From Aquatica leii (Eukaryota; Arthropoda; Insecta; Coleoptera; Lampyridae): a stretch of 64,000 nt of DNA. A program made the position numbers and the translations under genes. The stretch lies in the NCBI GenBank assembly GCA_035610365.1, contig CM069438.1, positions 34,713,869 through 34,777,868 of the forward strand, given 5' to 3'. Below, in pieces: positions 9,817-20,600 of this stretch; within the stretch, counting starts at the first letter, position 1, and every line of letters begins with the position of its first letter. Below the pieces are notes generated by a model. That model saw nothing but the letters and a program-made list of their open reading frames with translations. It made no database searches and was not told where the DNA came from.

Positions 9817-11570
9817 ATGGAGGGCGGCTTAGTTAAAAAGGGACTACTCGTTGGCAGAACTTTAGTACGAGTAAAGAACACGATGCCAGTAAGGATCTTA
9901 AACATCAACTCAGATCCTGTAACGTTGAAAAAGAAGACCGTGGTAGGCCAATGCACGCCAGTATCACAAATTGTGAGATGCGTGAAGTCGAAGGAAGATA
10001 CGTCGCCAAGAAAGTGTCGACAACATCTATTGGACATTCTTACTACTAAATGCCAAAACCTCAGCCAAGACCAGCTGGGTAAAGTTAAAGTGTTGATCCA
10101 AGAGTATCAAGATTTGTTCGCGCTGGAGAGTGGCTCTAAAAGAAGAACTAACGTGGTGAAACATAAAATTAATACCGGAGACGCTCGACCGATACGACAA
10201 CATCCACGCAGACTTCCTTTGGCGAAAAGAGAAGAAGCCGAACCAATAATTACGGATATGGGGAGAAAAGGCGTGATTGAATCTTCAAGTAGGCCATGGG
10301 CATCCCCAGTGGTACTCGTAATGAAGAAGGATAGATCAAAGAGGTTTTGCGTAGACTACAGACAGCTCAACGACGTGACCAAAAAGGACAGTTACCCTTT
10401 ACCTAGAATTGACGAAACGTTAGACACACTGTCAGGATCCCAGTGGTTTTCTACGTTAGATTTCAAAAGTGGATACTGGCAGGTAGAATTAGAACCCAAG
10501 GATCGTGAAAAAACAGCTTTTACAATTGGAACTGGGTTGTGGCAGTTCACTGTAATGCCCTTCGGCCTGTGTAACGCTCCTGCAACATTCGAGCGTTTGA
10601 TGGAAACCATCTTGCGCGGATTGTCTTGGAAGACGTGCTTGGTTTACCTGGACGACCTGATCGTGGTTGGAAGGTCCTTTGAAGAACACTTGAACAACTT
10701 GAAGGAAGTGTTCCAGCGACTACGTGGAGCTAACCTCAAACTGAGCCCAAAGAAGTGCCGCGTATTTAAGAAAGAAGTGCAATACCTTAGCCACGTCGTA
10801 TCTAGAGATGGAGTAAAGGCTGACCCAGACAAAATCCGAGCAGTGCAAGCATAGCCAAGACCAATCGACAAGCATCAGGTTCGACGTTTCTTTGGGTTGT
10901 ACACCTATTATAGACGATTTGTACCCGGATTTGCTAATATTGCCAAACCTTTGACGAAATTGACGGAAGAAAGAGCAGAATTTAGATGGAATGAAGACTG
11001 CGAAAATTCTTTTCATCAACTAAAACAGGTCCTAGTCACTTCGCCGATTTTAAGTTATCCAAGAAAAGATGGAAAATTTGTTTTGGATACCGACGCAAGC
11101 AATCTGGCCATAGGCGCGATCCTTTCGCAGGTTCAAGATGGGCACGAAAAAGTTATTGCGTATTTTAGCAAGGTTTTGTCCAGGCCAGAAAGCAATTATT
11201 GCGTGACTAGGAGGGAGCTGTTAGCAGTCATCAAGTCCATCAAACATTTCTACAAATATTTGTATGGATGAAAATTTTTACTGAGAACAGACCACGCCGC
11301 TTTAAAATGGCTACTGCAATTCCGTAACCCGGAAGGACAAGTGGCAAGATGGATCGACAGACTGCAAGAGAATGACTATGACACAGAACATGTGCCGGAA
11401 GCAGTCATCGGAACGCTGATGCCTTGCCTAGAAGACCATGTCCAGCGGACTGCAGCCATTGTTCGCGACTTGAAGAAAAAGTGGAATGTCTCCGGAAAAC
11501 TGCTATGGTTGATGATGAGTGGGAACCTGAGCAGTTACGTCGCGAACAAGAAAACAATCCTGAAATAAGA
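9817..11570 (+). pseudogene. gypsy copy 1 reverse transcriptase and RNase H
   Basis: Reverse transcriptase occupies 9817-10854. Motifs include SPVVLVMKKD, FCVDYRQLN, FSTLDFKSGYWQ, FTVMPFGLCNAPATFE and the catalytic LVYLDDLIVV (about residues 277-286). TAG at 10852-10854 interrupts it just before the connection. RNase H continues in frame from 10855: VLDTDASNLAIGA, RRELLAVI and, after a TGA at 11269-11271, LRTDHAALKW. A frameshift at about 11420-11490 moves the downstream integrase to another frame. The YLDD box and RNase H acidic residues are intact, so decay is by scattered point lesions. Confidence 0.92.
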
Positions 11571-12947
11571 CTACTCCTGGACTGGAAAGAAAACGGCCGA
11601 CGACCAACCTGGAAAGAAGTGAGTGCTTTGGGCAGAAACATCAAAGCGTACTGGGCGCAGTGGGACTCCTTGATAGTAGAAGACGGTCTTCTTAAGCGAT
11701 CTCTAGAAAGTGTCGAGGGCACGGGAAACAGACTACAGTTGATAGTGCCGAAGAGCAAAGTGTTAGAAGTGTTGAATCATCTCCACGATGGGACACCAGG
11801 AGGACACTTTGGCATTAAGAAGACATTGGGTAAAGTGCCAGAACGATTCTACTGGATGAACTGCAAAGAGGACGTCATGAAATGGTGCCGTAAGTGCACG
11901 GTTTGCGCATCAGGAAATGGTCCAGCAAGAAAGCGCAGAGCACCCATGAAGCAATACAACGTAGGAAGCCCTTTGGAAAGAGTAGTGATTGACATCGCAG
12001 GGCCGTTCCCAGAATCTGATTCGGGCAATAAATATATCTTAGTGGCAATGGATTATTTCACGAAATGGACCGAGGCTTACGCCATACCCAATCAAGAAAT
12101 AGCTACAGTCGCAGACGTATTAGTAAAAAAGTTTTTCTGTCGGTTTAGAGTCCCGTTGGAATTACACTCCGATCAAGGCCGAAATGTTGAGTCTGGGCTG
12201 TTTCCAGAAGTTTGCCGGCTGTTGGGAATTAAGAAAATTAGGACGACGCCTCTCCATCCTCAATCTAATGGCATGGTTGAGCGGATGAATCGAACAATGG
12301 GCAAGTACTTAGCCAAAGTACTGTCCGAACACCAAAGAGACTGAGATCAGTACTTACATCTTTTCCTAATGGCATACCGATCATCCGTTCACGAAAGCAC
12401 AGGCCAAACACCATCCTGTGTCATGCTCGGTCGTGAAATACGATTGCCATGCGACCTTCAATTTGGACGAAAACCGGAAGAAGAAGTTGCTGGAGAAGAT
12501 TACGTCAGCAAGCTGGCCAAGAGGCTAGACGAAGTACATAAAGAGGTCCGTAAAAACACACAAATTGCCAACGACAGGATGAAAACAAAATATGACGTCA
12601 AGGTGCAAAATGGTGGGTTTCAACCTGGCGATATGATCTGGTTGTATAATCCTCAAAGGAGACGTGGTTTGTCGCCGAAGCTGCAAAAGCAATGGGAGGG
12701 CCCCTATGAAGTCGTGCTGCGTATTAACGACGTCATATATCGCATCCGAAAACCGCTCAAAGGCAAGCCAAAAGTGGTCCACGCTCCGTTTGCTGGCGAT
12801 AACTACAATACGCAAGTTCAGATCCGAACCAGAGTAGTAGGCAGCAGAACCAGGAATCAAATCGAAGGAATGGAGTTCGAAAAGTTTATGAACTTATACG
12901 GAGGTTCTGGAAAAGCTAGGTTCGGAGTTACCACCGAGGAACAATAA
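11424..12947 (+). pseudogene. gypsy copy 1 integrase
   Basis: The zinc-binding domain has HLHDGTPGGHFG and CRKCTVC (HHCC pattern). The catalytic core has VIDIAGPF, HSDQGRN and NGMVERMNR, giving an intact D, D, E set. TGA at 12342-12344 interrupts the frame shortly after the catalytic Glu; the reversed copy reads through at the same position, so the stop is a private lesion. The C-terminal part has QKQWEGPYEVVLRINDVIYR, like the GPY/F module of gypsy integrases. TAA at 12945-12947 ends the frame directly before the macrodomain module. Confidence 0.92.
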
Positions 12948-12952
12948 GACCT

Positions 12953-13453
12953 GTTCCAGACACAAAAAAATACGCCATCGCACATTGCGTGAGCGAGGAT
13001 CTTGACATGTTTAGAGGGGTAGCAGTCGTGTTTAAAAAGAAGTTTGGGCAGTTAGATGAATTACGAAGGCAGCAACCGGCAGTCAGAAAAGTTTTAAGAT
13101 TACGTGGTGACAGACGCTTCGTTTTTTATCTGGTCACCAAGAAATACTCACGTATCAAGCCGTTATACAAAAATCTGTGGCGAACATTATGGAATCTCAA
13201 GAGAGAAATGGAGTTCCATCATGTTAAGAAATTGGCAGTACCCAAGCTTGGTTGTGGCTTAGCTCAATTGAATTGGAGGACAGTTCGAAACATGTTGGAG
13301 GTCGTCTTCCGAGGAACAGGCATTCAAGTGTTAGTCTGTAGTTACCAACCAAGAAGAATATCGGGTCAGGAAAAATCCATTGACTGTTACTTTTATAATC
13401 AAGTGAGTTGCCGAAATGGAAAAAGCTGCCGCTATCGCCACGATCCTTTTTAG
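12953..13453 (+). pseudogene. OARD1/TARG1-like macrodomain fused to a CCCH zinc finger
   Basis: Downstream of integrase lies a segment matching the macrodomain of the ADP-ribose glycohydrolase OARD1 (TARG1) in order: DLF (12949-12957, in the integrase frame), YAIAHCVSEDLDM (12971-13009), GVAVVFKKKFG, VFYLVTKKYSRIKPLYKNL, and KLAVPKLGCGL. It is followed by a CCCH finger, C-x7-C-x5-C-x3-H (about 13386-13446). In this family the enzyme removes ADP-ribose from proteins. The lysine region VTKK is kept, but the Asp expected in GCGLD is Ala here (GCT). An extra A in the run at 12964-12970 and the TAA at 12945 separate it from pol; without them it would be a C-terminal extension of pol. The open part is 12989-13453 (no ATG needed if translated as a fusion; first ATG at 13007). 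A second copy at 37068-37580 shows the module belongs to the family. Function in the element is unknown. Confidence 0.8.
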
Positions 13454-13492
13454 CGGTGTCGCATCCAGTCTCCTGTTCTGGGACAGAACAGT

Positions 13493-13508
13493 CCTAAGAA
13501 GGGGGCAG
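13493..13508 (+). other. Polypurine tract
   Basis: AAGAAGGGGGCAG-type purine run immediately upstream of the 3' LTR, the standard plus-strand primer position for LTR retrotransposons. Confidence 0.75.
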
Positions 13509-13956
13509 TGAAACATTCGAGAAGTTCTTCGCAAATTCAAGAGCCTTCTCGAAGTTGTTATCCATCTTCTAGAACGTATATCGAAAAATGTGGAACACTC
13601 GAGAAGGATTTCCAAAACGTGTATAAATACCGAAGAAACAAATTGTAGGTCAGTTATTTCCGTAATGCGAAGCCTGCAGTGTTAAGTAGATTATTCAAGT
13701 CTAAATAAATAAGTCGTTAACGCGTGTTATAAATAAATCTACGAAGTACGTGACTTTAGTATAAACAAGTGTGTGAAGTTATCCGCGGACTTTATCTTAT
13801 CTTCGTGTAAGTGACATAAATTATATTGTAAGTGTTTAATTAAATATCCTTAGATTAATTAATTCGGTTAATTTAAAAGTGTACATATTTTTAGTATAAG
13901 TAAAAAATATTTTTAGTAGTTTAAATAAATTAGTTTTAATAATAAAATTCGTTACA
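13509..13956 (+). repeat. 3' LTR of gypsy copy 1
   Basis: Homologous to the 5' LTR but not identical. All three HSE-like dyads are present: TTCGAGAA (13516-13523), TTCTCGAA (13546-13553) and TTCTAGAA (13567-13574), with the same 30- and 21-bp spacing as in the solo LTR. TATAAATA near 13622 and TCAGTT downstream repeat the core promoter. Divergence between the two LTRs indicates an old insertion. Confidence 0.95.
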
Positions 13957-13960
13957 ATAT

Positions 13961-15890
13961 TGTCTAATTCTGTAGATATAAAATTTAAAAAAAAGAACTA
14001 ATTATGTTCTTTTGGCCTAGAGTACCTGATGCCCAAGTAGTAAATAAAGAATTTATTTAAATAGGCCCAATATGTCTAATAGGTAGTAAACAATTCACTA
14101 TAAATTAAAACTACCCCAACAACATACACAAGGCTTATAAAATTATGAAGCGAGCTATGTAGATGTGTACCAAAATCTGTATTTTTAAAAAGCAATAAAA
14201 GTAACAACAATATTCTAATTTTTTTTTTTTTAATTTGATTGTGTTGATTGTTTATTTCTTTGTTTTATGACAATACTAATAACATTTTGACAATTTACGT
14301 GTGTTTATTAAATTCCTTAAAACTTCATAGATGAAATATTATGAATTATTGGTGAAGTACATAAAGTACCATGAATTATTAGTGAAGTACATGAAGTATT
14401 ACGAATTAAGATAAAGTATGAAGTATGTTGCACATGATTTCTTCCTGCGGTTAACCCCTCGCGATTTTAAATATGTTAAAATATACACTTTTTATAATAA
14501 ACTGCAAAAAGATTCATTTGTTTTGCAATTTTGCCCAGGTCAAAGCACCATATTGACTGTCTTTATAAATGTGTTAGCAATTACTTAGGACATTTATTAT
14601 AATTGCATTTCTTTGACATTTCGACCAAAAAAAGAAATTAAAAAAACAACTACTTAAAATGTGATTAAAACTTAAGGTCAATAGTCTTATATTCACAATG
14701 TTAATAATAGGTTGTTACATTTATGTAATATAAAATGTGTTCAAAACATATCCTTAACAAATTTTATAATGCACTGTTTTAATATGGAACTTTTATTAAC
14801 ACGTATAAAAATAAAATGAAGTTTACTGTTCCAAATCATTCAAAAATAAGAATATATAGATTTTAACTATTTCAATCGAACTAACCAAAGTGTCCCGTGT
14901 TTTGTTTAGTTGAGTGTATTGGCCCGTTTTTTCTTTTCTTGAGTGTGTCGTACGATGAGAGGTTTTTGAACTGTATAGGCAAGCGCAGTAATTGGACCAA
15001 TAGAATGACAGCAATTGAGCGCGATAAATTGAAATCGCTCATCGTAATTATTAAATAAAATTTTTCACTCAGATTCGAATCGAAACAATCGATAATACTG
15101 CGCATCATTTATAATCGAACACACGAATGATTTAATTATCTAAAACGATTCATTCGATTAATCAAATATATCGATTCTGCTTAACGCTAAGAAGAATATT
15201 GATATTTAAAAATTTGTATTTATCACTTAATCTATCTTACTAAAAATGTTTAATTTTAAGAAATATTAAGGCAACTGGATCCCCGCCTACGCTAAACTGG
15301 TTTCAAAATTTAAACGCACAGAAAAAAAGGTAATTTAGCAAAGCAAACAAAAAACTGAGGACGCAATTAATAAACACGACAGCTAACGAATTAAAATTTA
15401 AAAAAATACTATATCAAATTTCCTCAAGAAGCAAAAAAATGTCAACTTACAACATTAGAAAAAAGAAAATCAAGTGACTCATGAAACGCATACCAACTGG
15501 TTTTCATCAATAATGAGTTGGTAATTACCGCATTAACAACTGAATAGATAAGTAATTAGAACACAAGATGTGTAAGATAAGGTCATAAAACTAAAAAAAA
15601 ATTAGTCGTATAAATTTCTTTCCAAATTAGGAATTATTTTAAATATCAGCGTTGCCTTGACGTTGCTTCACCAAAATTAAGTAACGTCATGTAAATACGT
15701 AAAAAATTGCGGGAGACTTCGTTACATCAATAAAATTTTTCATACTTGACTTTTGGCCTAAATAGATGCATACTAATTTCTTACACAATTAACTGAAACA
15801 CGTGTTAAACACATTTCTTCGTCGTAATTTACGTTTTCAAATTAGAAAAACAAATATCTTGTGTGATTTAAGCAAATTAAGAAAAAATGT
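13961..15890. other. AT-rich intergenic or intronic sequence
   Basis: No gene was recognised. It probably includes the intron downstream of the secreted coiled-coil gene (minus strand). A motif CCCGTTTTTTCTTTTCTTGA near 14922 recurs around 42963 and, in part, near 59129. Confidence 0.5.
14320..14430. repeat. Second GTGAAGTAC/ATGAAGTA degenerate array
   Basis: Imperfect repeats of the same unit as at 345-511 (GTGAAGTACATGAAGTAT and variants). Its presence at two unlinked places suggests a dispersed repeat or satellite-derived unit. Confidence 0.6.
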
Positions 15891-15898
15891 ATACAAAC

Positions 15899-16459
15899 CT
15901 TGCGTCGTCGACTAACGCAGAAACGTTCTTTTTTAGAACAGTGACGTCGGATGTTAGGCCTCTAGTAGCGACGATCAGAATTTGAACGCCTTTTGCTAGA
16001 TTTTCAACGCGCGCTTCGACTTGAGAATTTTCTTGTTGATTCTGTCCGGGTTGTGGGTAACGCGGCGACGAAACTTGTTGCGATATCCGACTTAAATCCG
16101 ACCTGAAATTTTCCAAGCTGCTTTGGGACTCGGCCGATTGCCATTCCAGATTTTGTAATCTTCGAGCGACGTCACGCACTTCCGTGCGAAGATTATCTAA
16201 TTTTTCGACCAGGAGAACTTCCAATCGCGTTAAGCGATACTCAATGTCGCCATTTCGTTGTGGAGCGACTCTTTCGTGAAATGGCGGTGGTTGCTAACCC
16301 CCAAATTTTATATATGCGTTTTGTGTTGATTGTTAAATAACTCACCGTTGTTTGCGGAGATGCGTGTCGAGTCCTTGTGTTATATTGTTGCTGTGGCTGC
16401 TGCTCGCATTTAACAGCAGCGCCAAAAAACAAAAATACACAAACCGCGGGAACCAACAT
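15899..16459 (-). CDS. Secreted coiled-coil protein, first two coding exons
   Basis: Exon 1 is 16459-16346 (38 codons, phase 0) and exon 2 is 16293-15899, joined across a 52-bp intron (GTGAGT...TTAG). The start ATG at 16459 gives a clear signal peptide: MLVPAVCVFLFFGAAVKC, followed by a Gln-rich stretch. Exon 2 is a strong heptad region (RLTRLEVLLVEKLDNL onward, about 100 residues), interrupted by a Pro/Gln segment (SPRYPQPGQNQQE). It leaves at an AG|GTTTGT donor in phase 2, so further exons lie at lower coordinates but I could not find them here. Secreted proteins with a signal peptide plus coiled coil often end in a fibrinogen-like or similar domain, but nothing in view proves that. Family not recognised. 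Confidence 0.75.
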
Positions 16460-16469
16460 TACAACACTA

Positions 16470-16496
16470 CTACTCAAGTTCCAATCGCGCGCTCAT
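16470..16496 (-). promoter_or_regulatory. Upstream open reading frame in the 5' leader
   Basis: ATG at 16496 opens an 8-codon frame ending in TAG at 16472-16470, 10 nt before the main start of the secreted coiled-coil gene. It lies downstream of the TATA-like box, so it may be transcribed. Its start context (T at -3) is weak, whereas the main ATG has G at -3. Confidence 0.4.
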
Positions 16497-16594
16497 GAAT
16501 GTCGTTTAAGATCTGCAAGGTTGCTGAAAGCGCCAAAGCTTAAACGAGAAAAATAATAAACCATTCTCGATTAGTTTACACTTTTTCTTGTTTA

Positions 16595-16630
16595 TGTAAT
16601 AGGCAAGCGCGATCCGCATCTATTTATATT
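16595..16630 (-). promoter_or_regulatory. TATA-type core promoter for the secreted coiled-coil gene
   Basis: On the minus strand TATAAATA (16628-16621) is a consensus TATA box. A start about 30 bp downstream (near 16597) would give a leader of roughly 140 nt before the ATG at 16459. No strong initiator match was seen. Confidence 0.45.
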
Positions 16631-16639
16631 AAAACGCTT

Positions 16640-17640
16640 TTAGAATTTTCTATGCCAAAACACGATGACTCAAGACCAATAATCAAAATTCATTGTGACG
16701 CACAGAGGAAGAGACGATTTTTCCGACGACCACAAAGTCGTGTTTTCCCCGTACTGAAAACCTAATTATCGTGCGTGGAATTTTTTAAATATTACAAATC
16801 GCCCAAGTTTATTTAATGTGAAACAACTAAGGCTACGTGTAAAACCTTGACATTTGGGAAGTTTAACGTCCTCTTCTTCGTCCTCGGATTGTTCTAAACA
16901 AAGTATTTTACATTAACCGTAAAAACGCGTAGTCCTCAAGTTTGATAAAACAAAGGTCGTCTAACCGGTCTACCTGTGTAACGCGTATCCATCATTTTGT
17001 TGGGTATTACGGCGGTGTCGTTTTCCTTCTTGGATTTCAATTATTAATTAGTCGAAGTAATCGACGTCCTCTACAGAACTTCCTTTCTCTTTTGAATGAT
17101 TCTTTCTTCGTCGATGACTATGTTTATAAATTTCATTTATATTTATGAGTATTTTGCAATAATTATGGTGTTCGTGATCACGAAGTATCTATAAAATATT
17201 TTTTTTAAAATAATTATGAATATTTTTTGTTACGACGCAGTTTTAGACCGTCGAGTTTCTACGCCCCCAACTAAGTATTAAAAAAAACTGTATATTTATA
17301 CATTTTTTGCAGATATTTTCTTCGCTTTTTTCATGACCAAACGTTTTGGTCTCAAATTGTAAAAAAATTAACATTTCTAGACATCTTTTCTGAACAATTT
17401 TGATTATTATTCAAGTTTTTCTTAGGTGTTGACTATATTTACTTGTCCTTTACTTGACCTTGCTACAATTTCTTAAAAATTCCAGAGTACGTTGGTTCTA
17501 TTCCTTATCTAAGAAATTTTTGTAAGAAAATCGAGTCATCATTAAATCTCATTTGTTTCGTCTTTTTGTTTTGCAGTTTTTTCACAAAAGTTTGAGGTTA
17601 AGTCAGCCGGGGTGACACTAGACAACTTATGACATATATA
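16640..17640. other. Upstream intergenic sequence
   Basis: No gene or recognised repeat. It separates the secreted coiled-coil gene from the LINE block. Confidence 0.45.
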
Positions 17641-20600
17641 TAAGTTTAACTTTATTTGTTGCCTTTGGCTTACAAATTAGTTCGTGCTATACTACATTTA
17701 CAACCTACATTTTTTTTTGAAAAACATTTTCTTATCCGTCCTCTCCCCTTAACTTTTTCCTCCTTCTTCATACTTCTTCCATCCACTCCGCTCCTTTTCT
17801 GTTTTCATCTAAGATTTCTTCTATTTTCATCACCTCTTCTCTTAGTTCCCTGCATTTCTGTCTCATGTGGTTAAGGTCCTCCGTCTCTTCTCCACATAGC
17901 CTGCACATCTTTTCTGGTTCTTCTTTCCAATATTTGTTCCCTAACTCCTCGTTGCCACATCTGAATCTTGCTATAATTTTTTTCTTTTTGTTGCTTTTAT
18001 TCTATCTATCTTTTAAATATTCCGGCACTCCTTCACATCTTTATAATTCCTATTATATCTGCTCTCTTTTATATTTGTTCATCTTTCTTGTTTTTCGATG
18101 TCACTATCTCTCCTTATTATTTCTTCTCTTACCCCTACTCCCTCTTCTCTTAATCTCTCCACTTCTTCTCTCGCGTACCCGTTTCTTTTGTAATAATCTT
18201 CTCTGCCCTCCTGCTCGTACTTCACTTTCCCTCCCTTTATCTCTTTCCAACATTCTTGCAGTATTTTGCAATCTGTTCTTTCCCTCAGTTTTTCCTCGTA
18301 TTTTATTGCTCTTTTTCCTGTCTTTACCCTTATTTTTTCTATCTGTACCTCCTCTCTCACAATATACCCCGGTGTATCCCTGTCCAATCCTAACACCCAT
18401 CTCCAGTATTTTTCCTGTAGCCCCTCTACCTCCCTCCACTCCTTCCAGCCCCATATTTCCGCTCCATACATTACCACCCCTTTATTAATTTTTCAAACAA
18501 CAACTTTCTTTTTACTATATCCATCTCGAATACTCTTTCCCCCACACCCCACACTTGTCCTATTAACCTGTTTCCTTTCTTGACCCTTTCCTTTATGTGT
18601 TCTCCCTCTTTATTATCCTGTTTCATCGTGTAGCCCAGGTATGTAAATTCCTTCACTTGTTGCACTTCCTTATCACTCCAAATCCACTCTTCTCTTTTTC
18701 TTTTCCCCCCTCCTTTTCTAAATATCATTATTTTTGTTTTCTTCGTGTTTACTTCCATTTTTTTCATGTATTTTTCTAGCGTTTTCATCATCTCTTTCAT
18801 TTCCTTTTCCTCCTTAGCCACCAACACTATGTCATCCGCATACGCCAACGACCATACCTTCGCTTTCCTTACCACTATCCCTCCTGTCTGTTGTCCTCTC
18901 ATTGTCTCTTCCAGATTCCCCGTATATACTGAGAACAGGCTTGGGCTGAGTGGACATCCCTGTCTCAACCCTCTCTTTGTGATGAATTTCTCGCCCTCTT
19001 CCCCATTCACTTTAACCCTGCTCCTCGTTTCTTCGTAGATTTCCTCTATTCTTTGTATTAATCTTTTATTGATTTTTTCTCTTTATGTATTCCCACAGCT
19101 TATCTCTATTCACTTTGTCAAAAGCAGCTTTTAGATCTACGAATAGTGCCACCATTTTCCCTCTTTTTTTCTAGTTCTTTATTTGCTAAGTGTTTCAGTA
19201 TATATATGTTGTCTATCGCCCTTCTTCCTTTTCTGAATCCCGCTTGTCCGTCTGGTACCAAACTTCTTTCCTCTATTTCCTTCTGTGGTCTTCCTTGTAG
19301 TACTGTCGCATATAATTTGTATGCCGTGCTCAATAATGTTACCCCTCTATAATTCTTGACTTTATTATTTTCGCCTTTTTTATGGATTGGGCATATTATT
19401 CCCTCTCTCCTTCTCTCCGGAAATCGTTCCCCTTTCCATATTTTGTTTAGTATTTTCGTCATCCTTTTTGCCACACTTTTTTCCCTGTATATCCACTTTT
19501 CTCCTTGTATCCCATCTTCTCCTGTCGCCTTTCCTTTTTTTATCTTCTTTATCGCTTCTATTACTTCTTGTTCATTTATTCTATCCCTATCTCCTTCTTC
19601 CTGTCTTACTACCGCGTCTTTTCTTTTTTCTTTTTTCTGCTTTTGTTCTTCCCCTCCCAACAGGTTCCGAAAATATATCTCCCATTCTTCAATTTGTATT
19701 CCCTTTGTCGTCATGTTTTTTTTTCCTTTCTTTCCTTAGGTACTTCCATACATCTTCTTCCGTTTTTATTCTTTTGATCTGCTCCTCTTGTTTCTTTTTG
19801 TTTTCTTCCTTCTTTCTCTCGTTTTTTTGTATATTTTTACTGCTTCTTTGTATTCTTCTTTTTCTTTCCTCCCTTTTTTCCACTGTCTTAATGCTCTTCT
19901 TGCATTTTTCTTTGCTTCCTAGAATTCTCTATCCCACCATTTTTTCCATCCTGTTTTCTCCCCCTTCCATTTTCTAAATCTGACTCTCTCTGTTGCTTTC
20001 TCCATCATCTCTCTCATTTCCTCTACACTTTCTTGTAATTCCTTCCCTATCCATACCGTTTTCTCTATTCTATCTTTATATCTTTTTATACCCTCTTTTG
20101 TCCACCTTTTTTAGTTATGTGCTTCTCTTCTTCCTCTCTCTCTTTTCTTTCTCTTCTTTCTATTGTCAATTCCAGTGGTTGATGGTCTGACTCTACCCTT
20201 TCTCCCACTTTAAATGTCTTTACCTTTTCTGCAGCCTCTTCATTTGTCATTACAAAATCTATTATTGATTCTCCCCTTCCTCCTATGTACGTAAATTCCC
20301 CCTTTCCATCTTCTCCGTTCCTGTTCATTATTTCCCACCCTTTTTCGTTGCACAATTCCAGCAGTTCTCCTCCCTCTTTATTTATCACCTTGTCCTTTGT
20401 CTCTTTCCCGTCCCTTTTCTCTCTTCCCCTATTCTTGCGTTGAAGTCCCCTCCTACTATTATCAATCCCTCTCCCCTCTCATATGATCTATGTTTTTCCT
20501 TGTCTCTTTCATTCTACTGCTATAAACCGTCACTACTTTTATTTTTGTTTTCCCCACTGTATGTTCCTTTCTACAACTCCTCTTCTCTGTTGCACTTTCT

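Larger units (their letters stand above)
8033..13956 (+). mobile_element. Ty3/gypsy retrotransposon, copy 1, with macrodomain module
   Basis: Two LTRs (449 and 448 bp, TG...CA) flank a 5.0-kb interior, and the whole insertion is bracketed by ATAT (8029-8032 and 13957-13960). Order: primer-binding site, gag remnant, aspartic protease, reverse transcriptase, RNase H, integrase, macrodomain-CCCH module, polypurine tract, LTR. The RT-before-integrase order defines Ty3/gypsy. Gag capsid and nucleocapsid are missing, and pol carries several stops and a frameshift, so this copy is defective. A second, reversed copy lies at 36670-41774. Confidence 0.95.

Noticed and set aside
13331-13615. 94-codon minus-strand frame
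   Set aside because: Shadow of the macrodomain-CCCH frame and LTR on the opposite strand.
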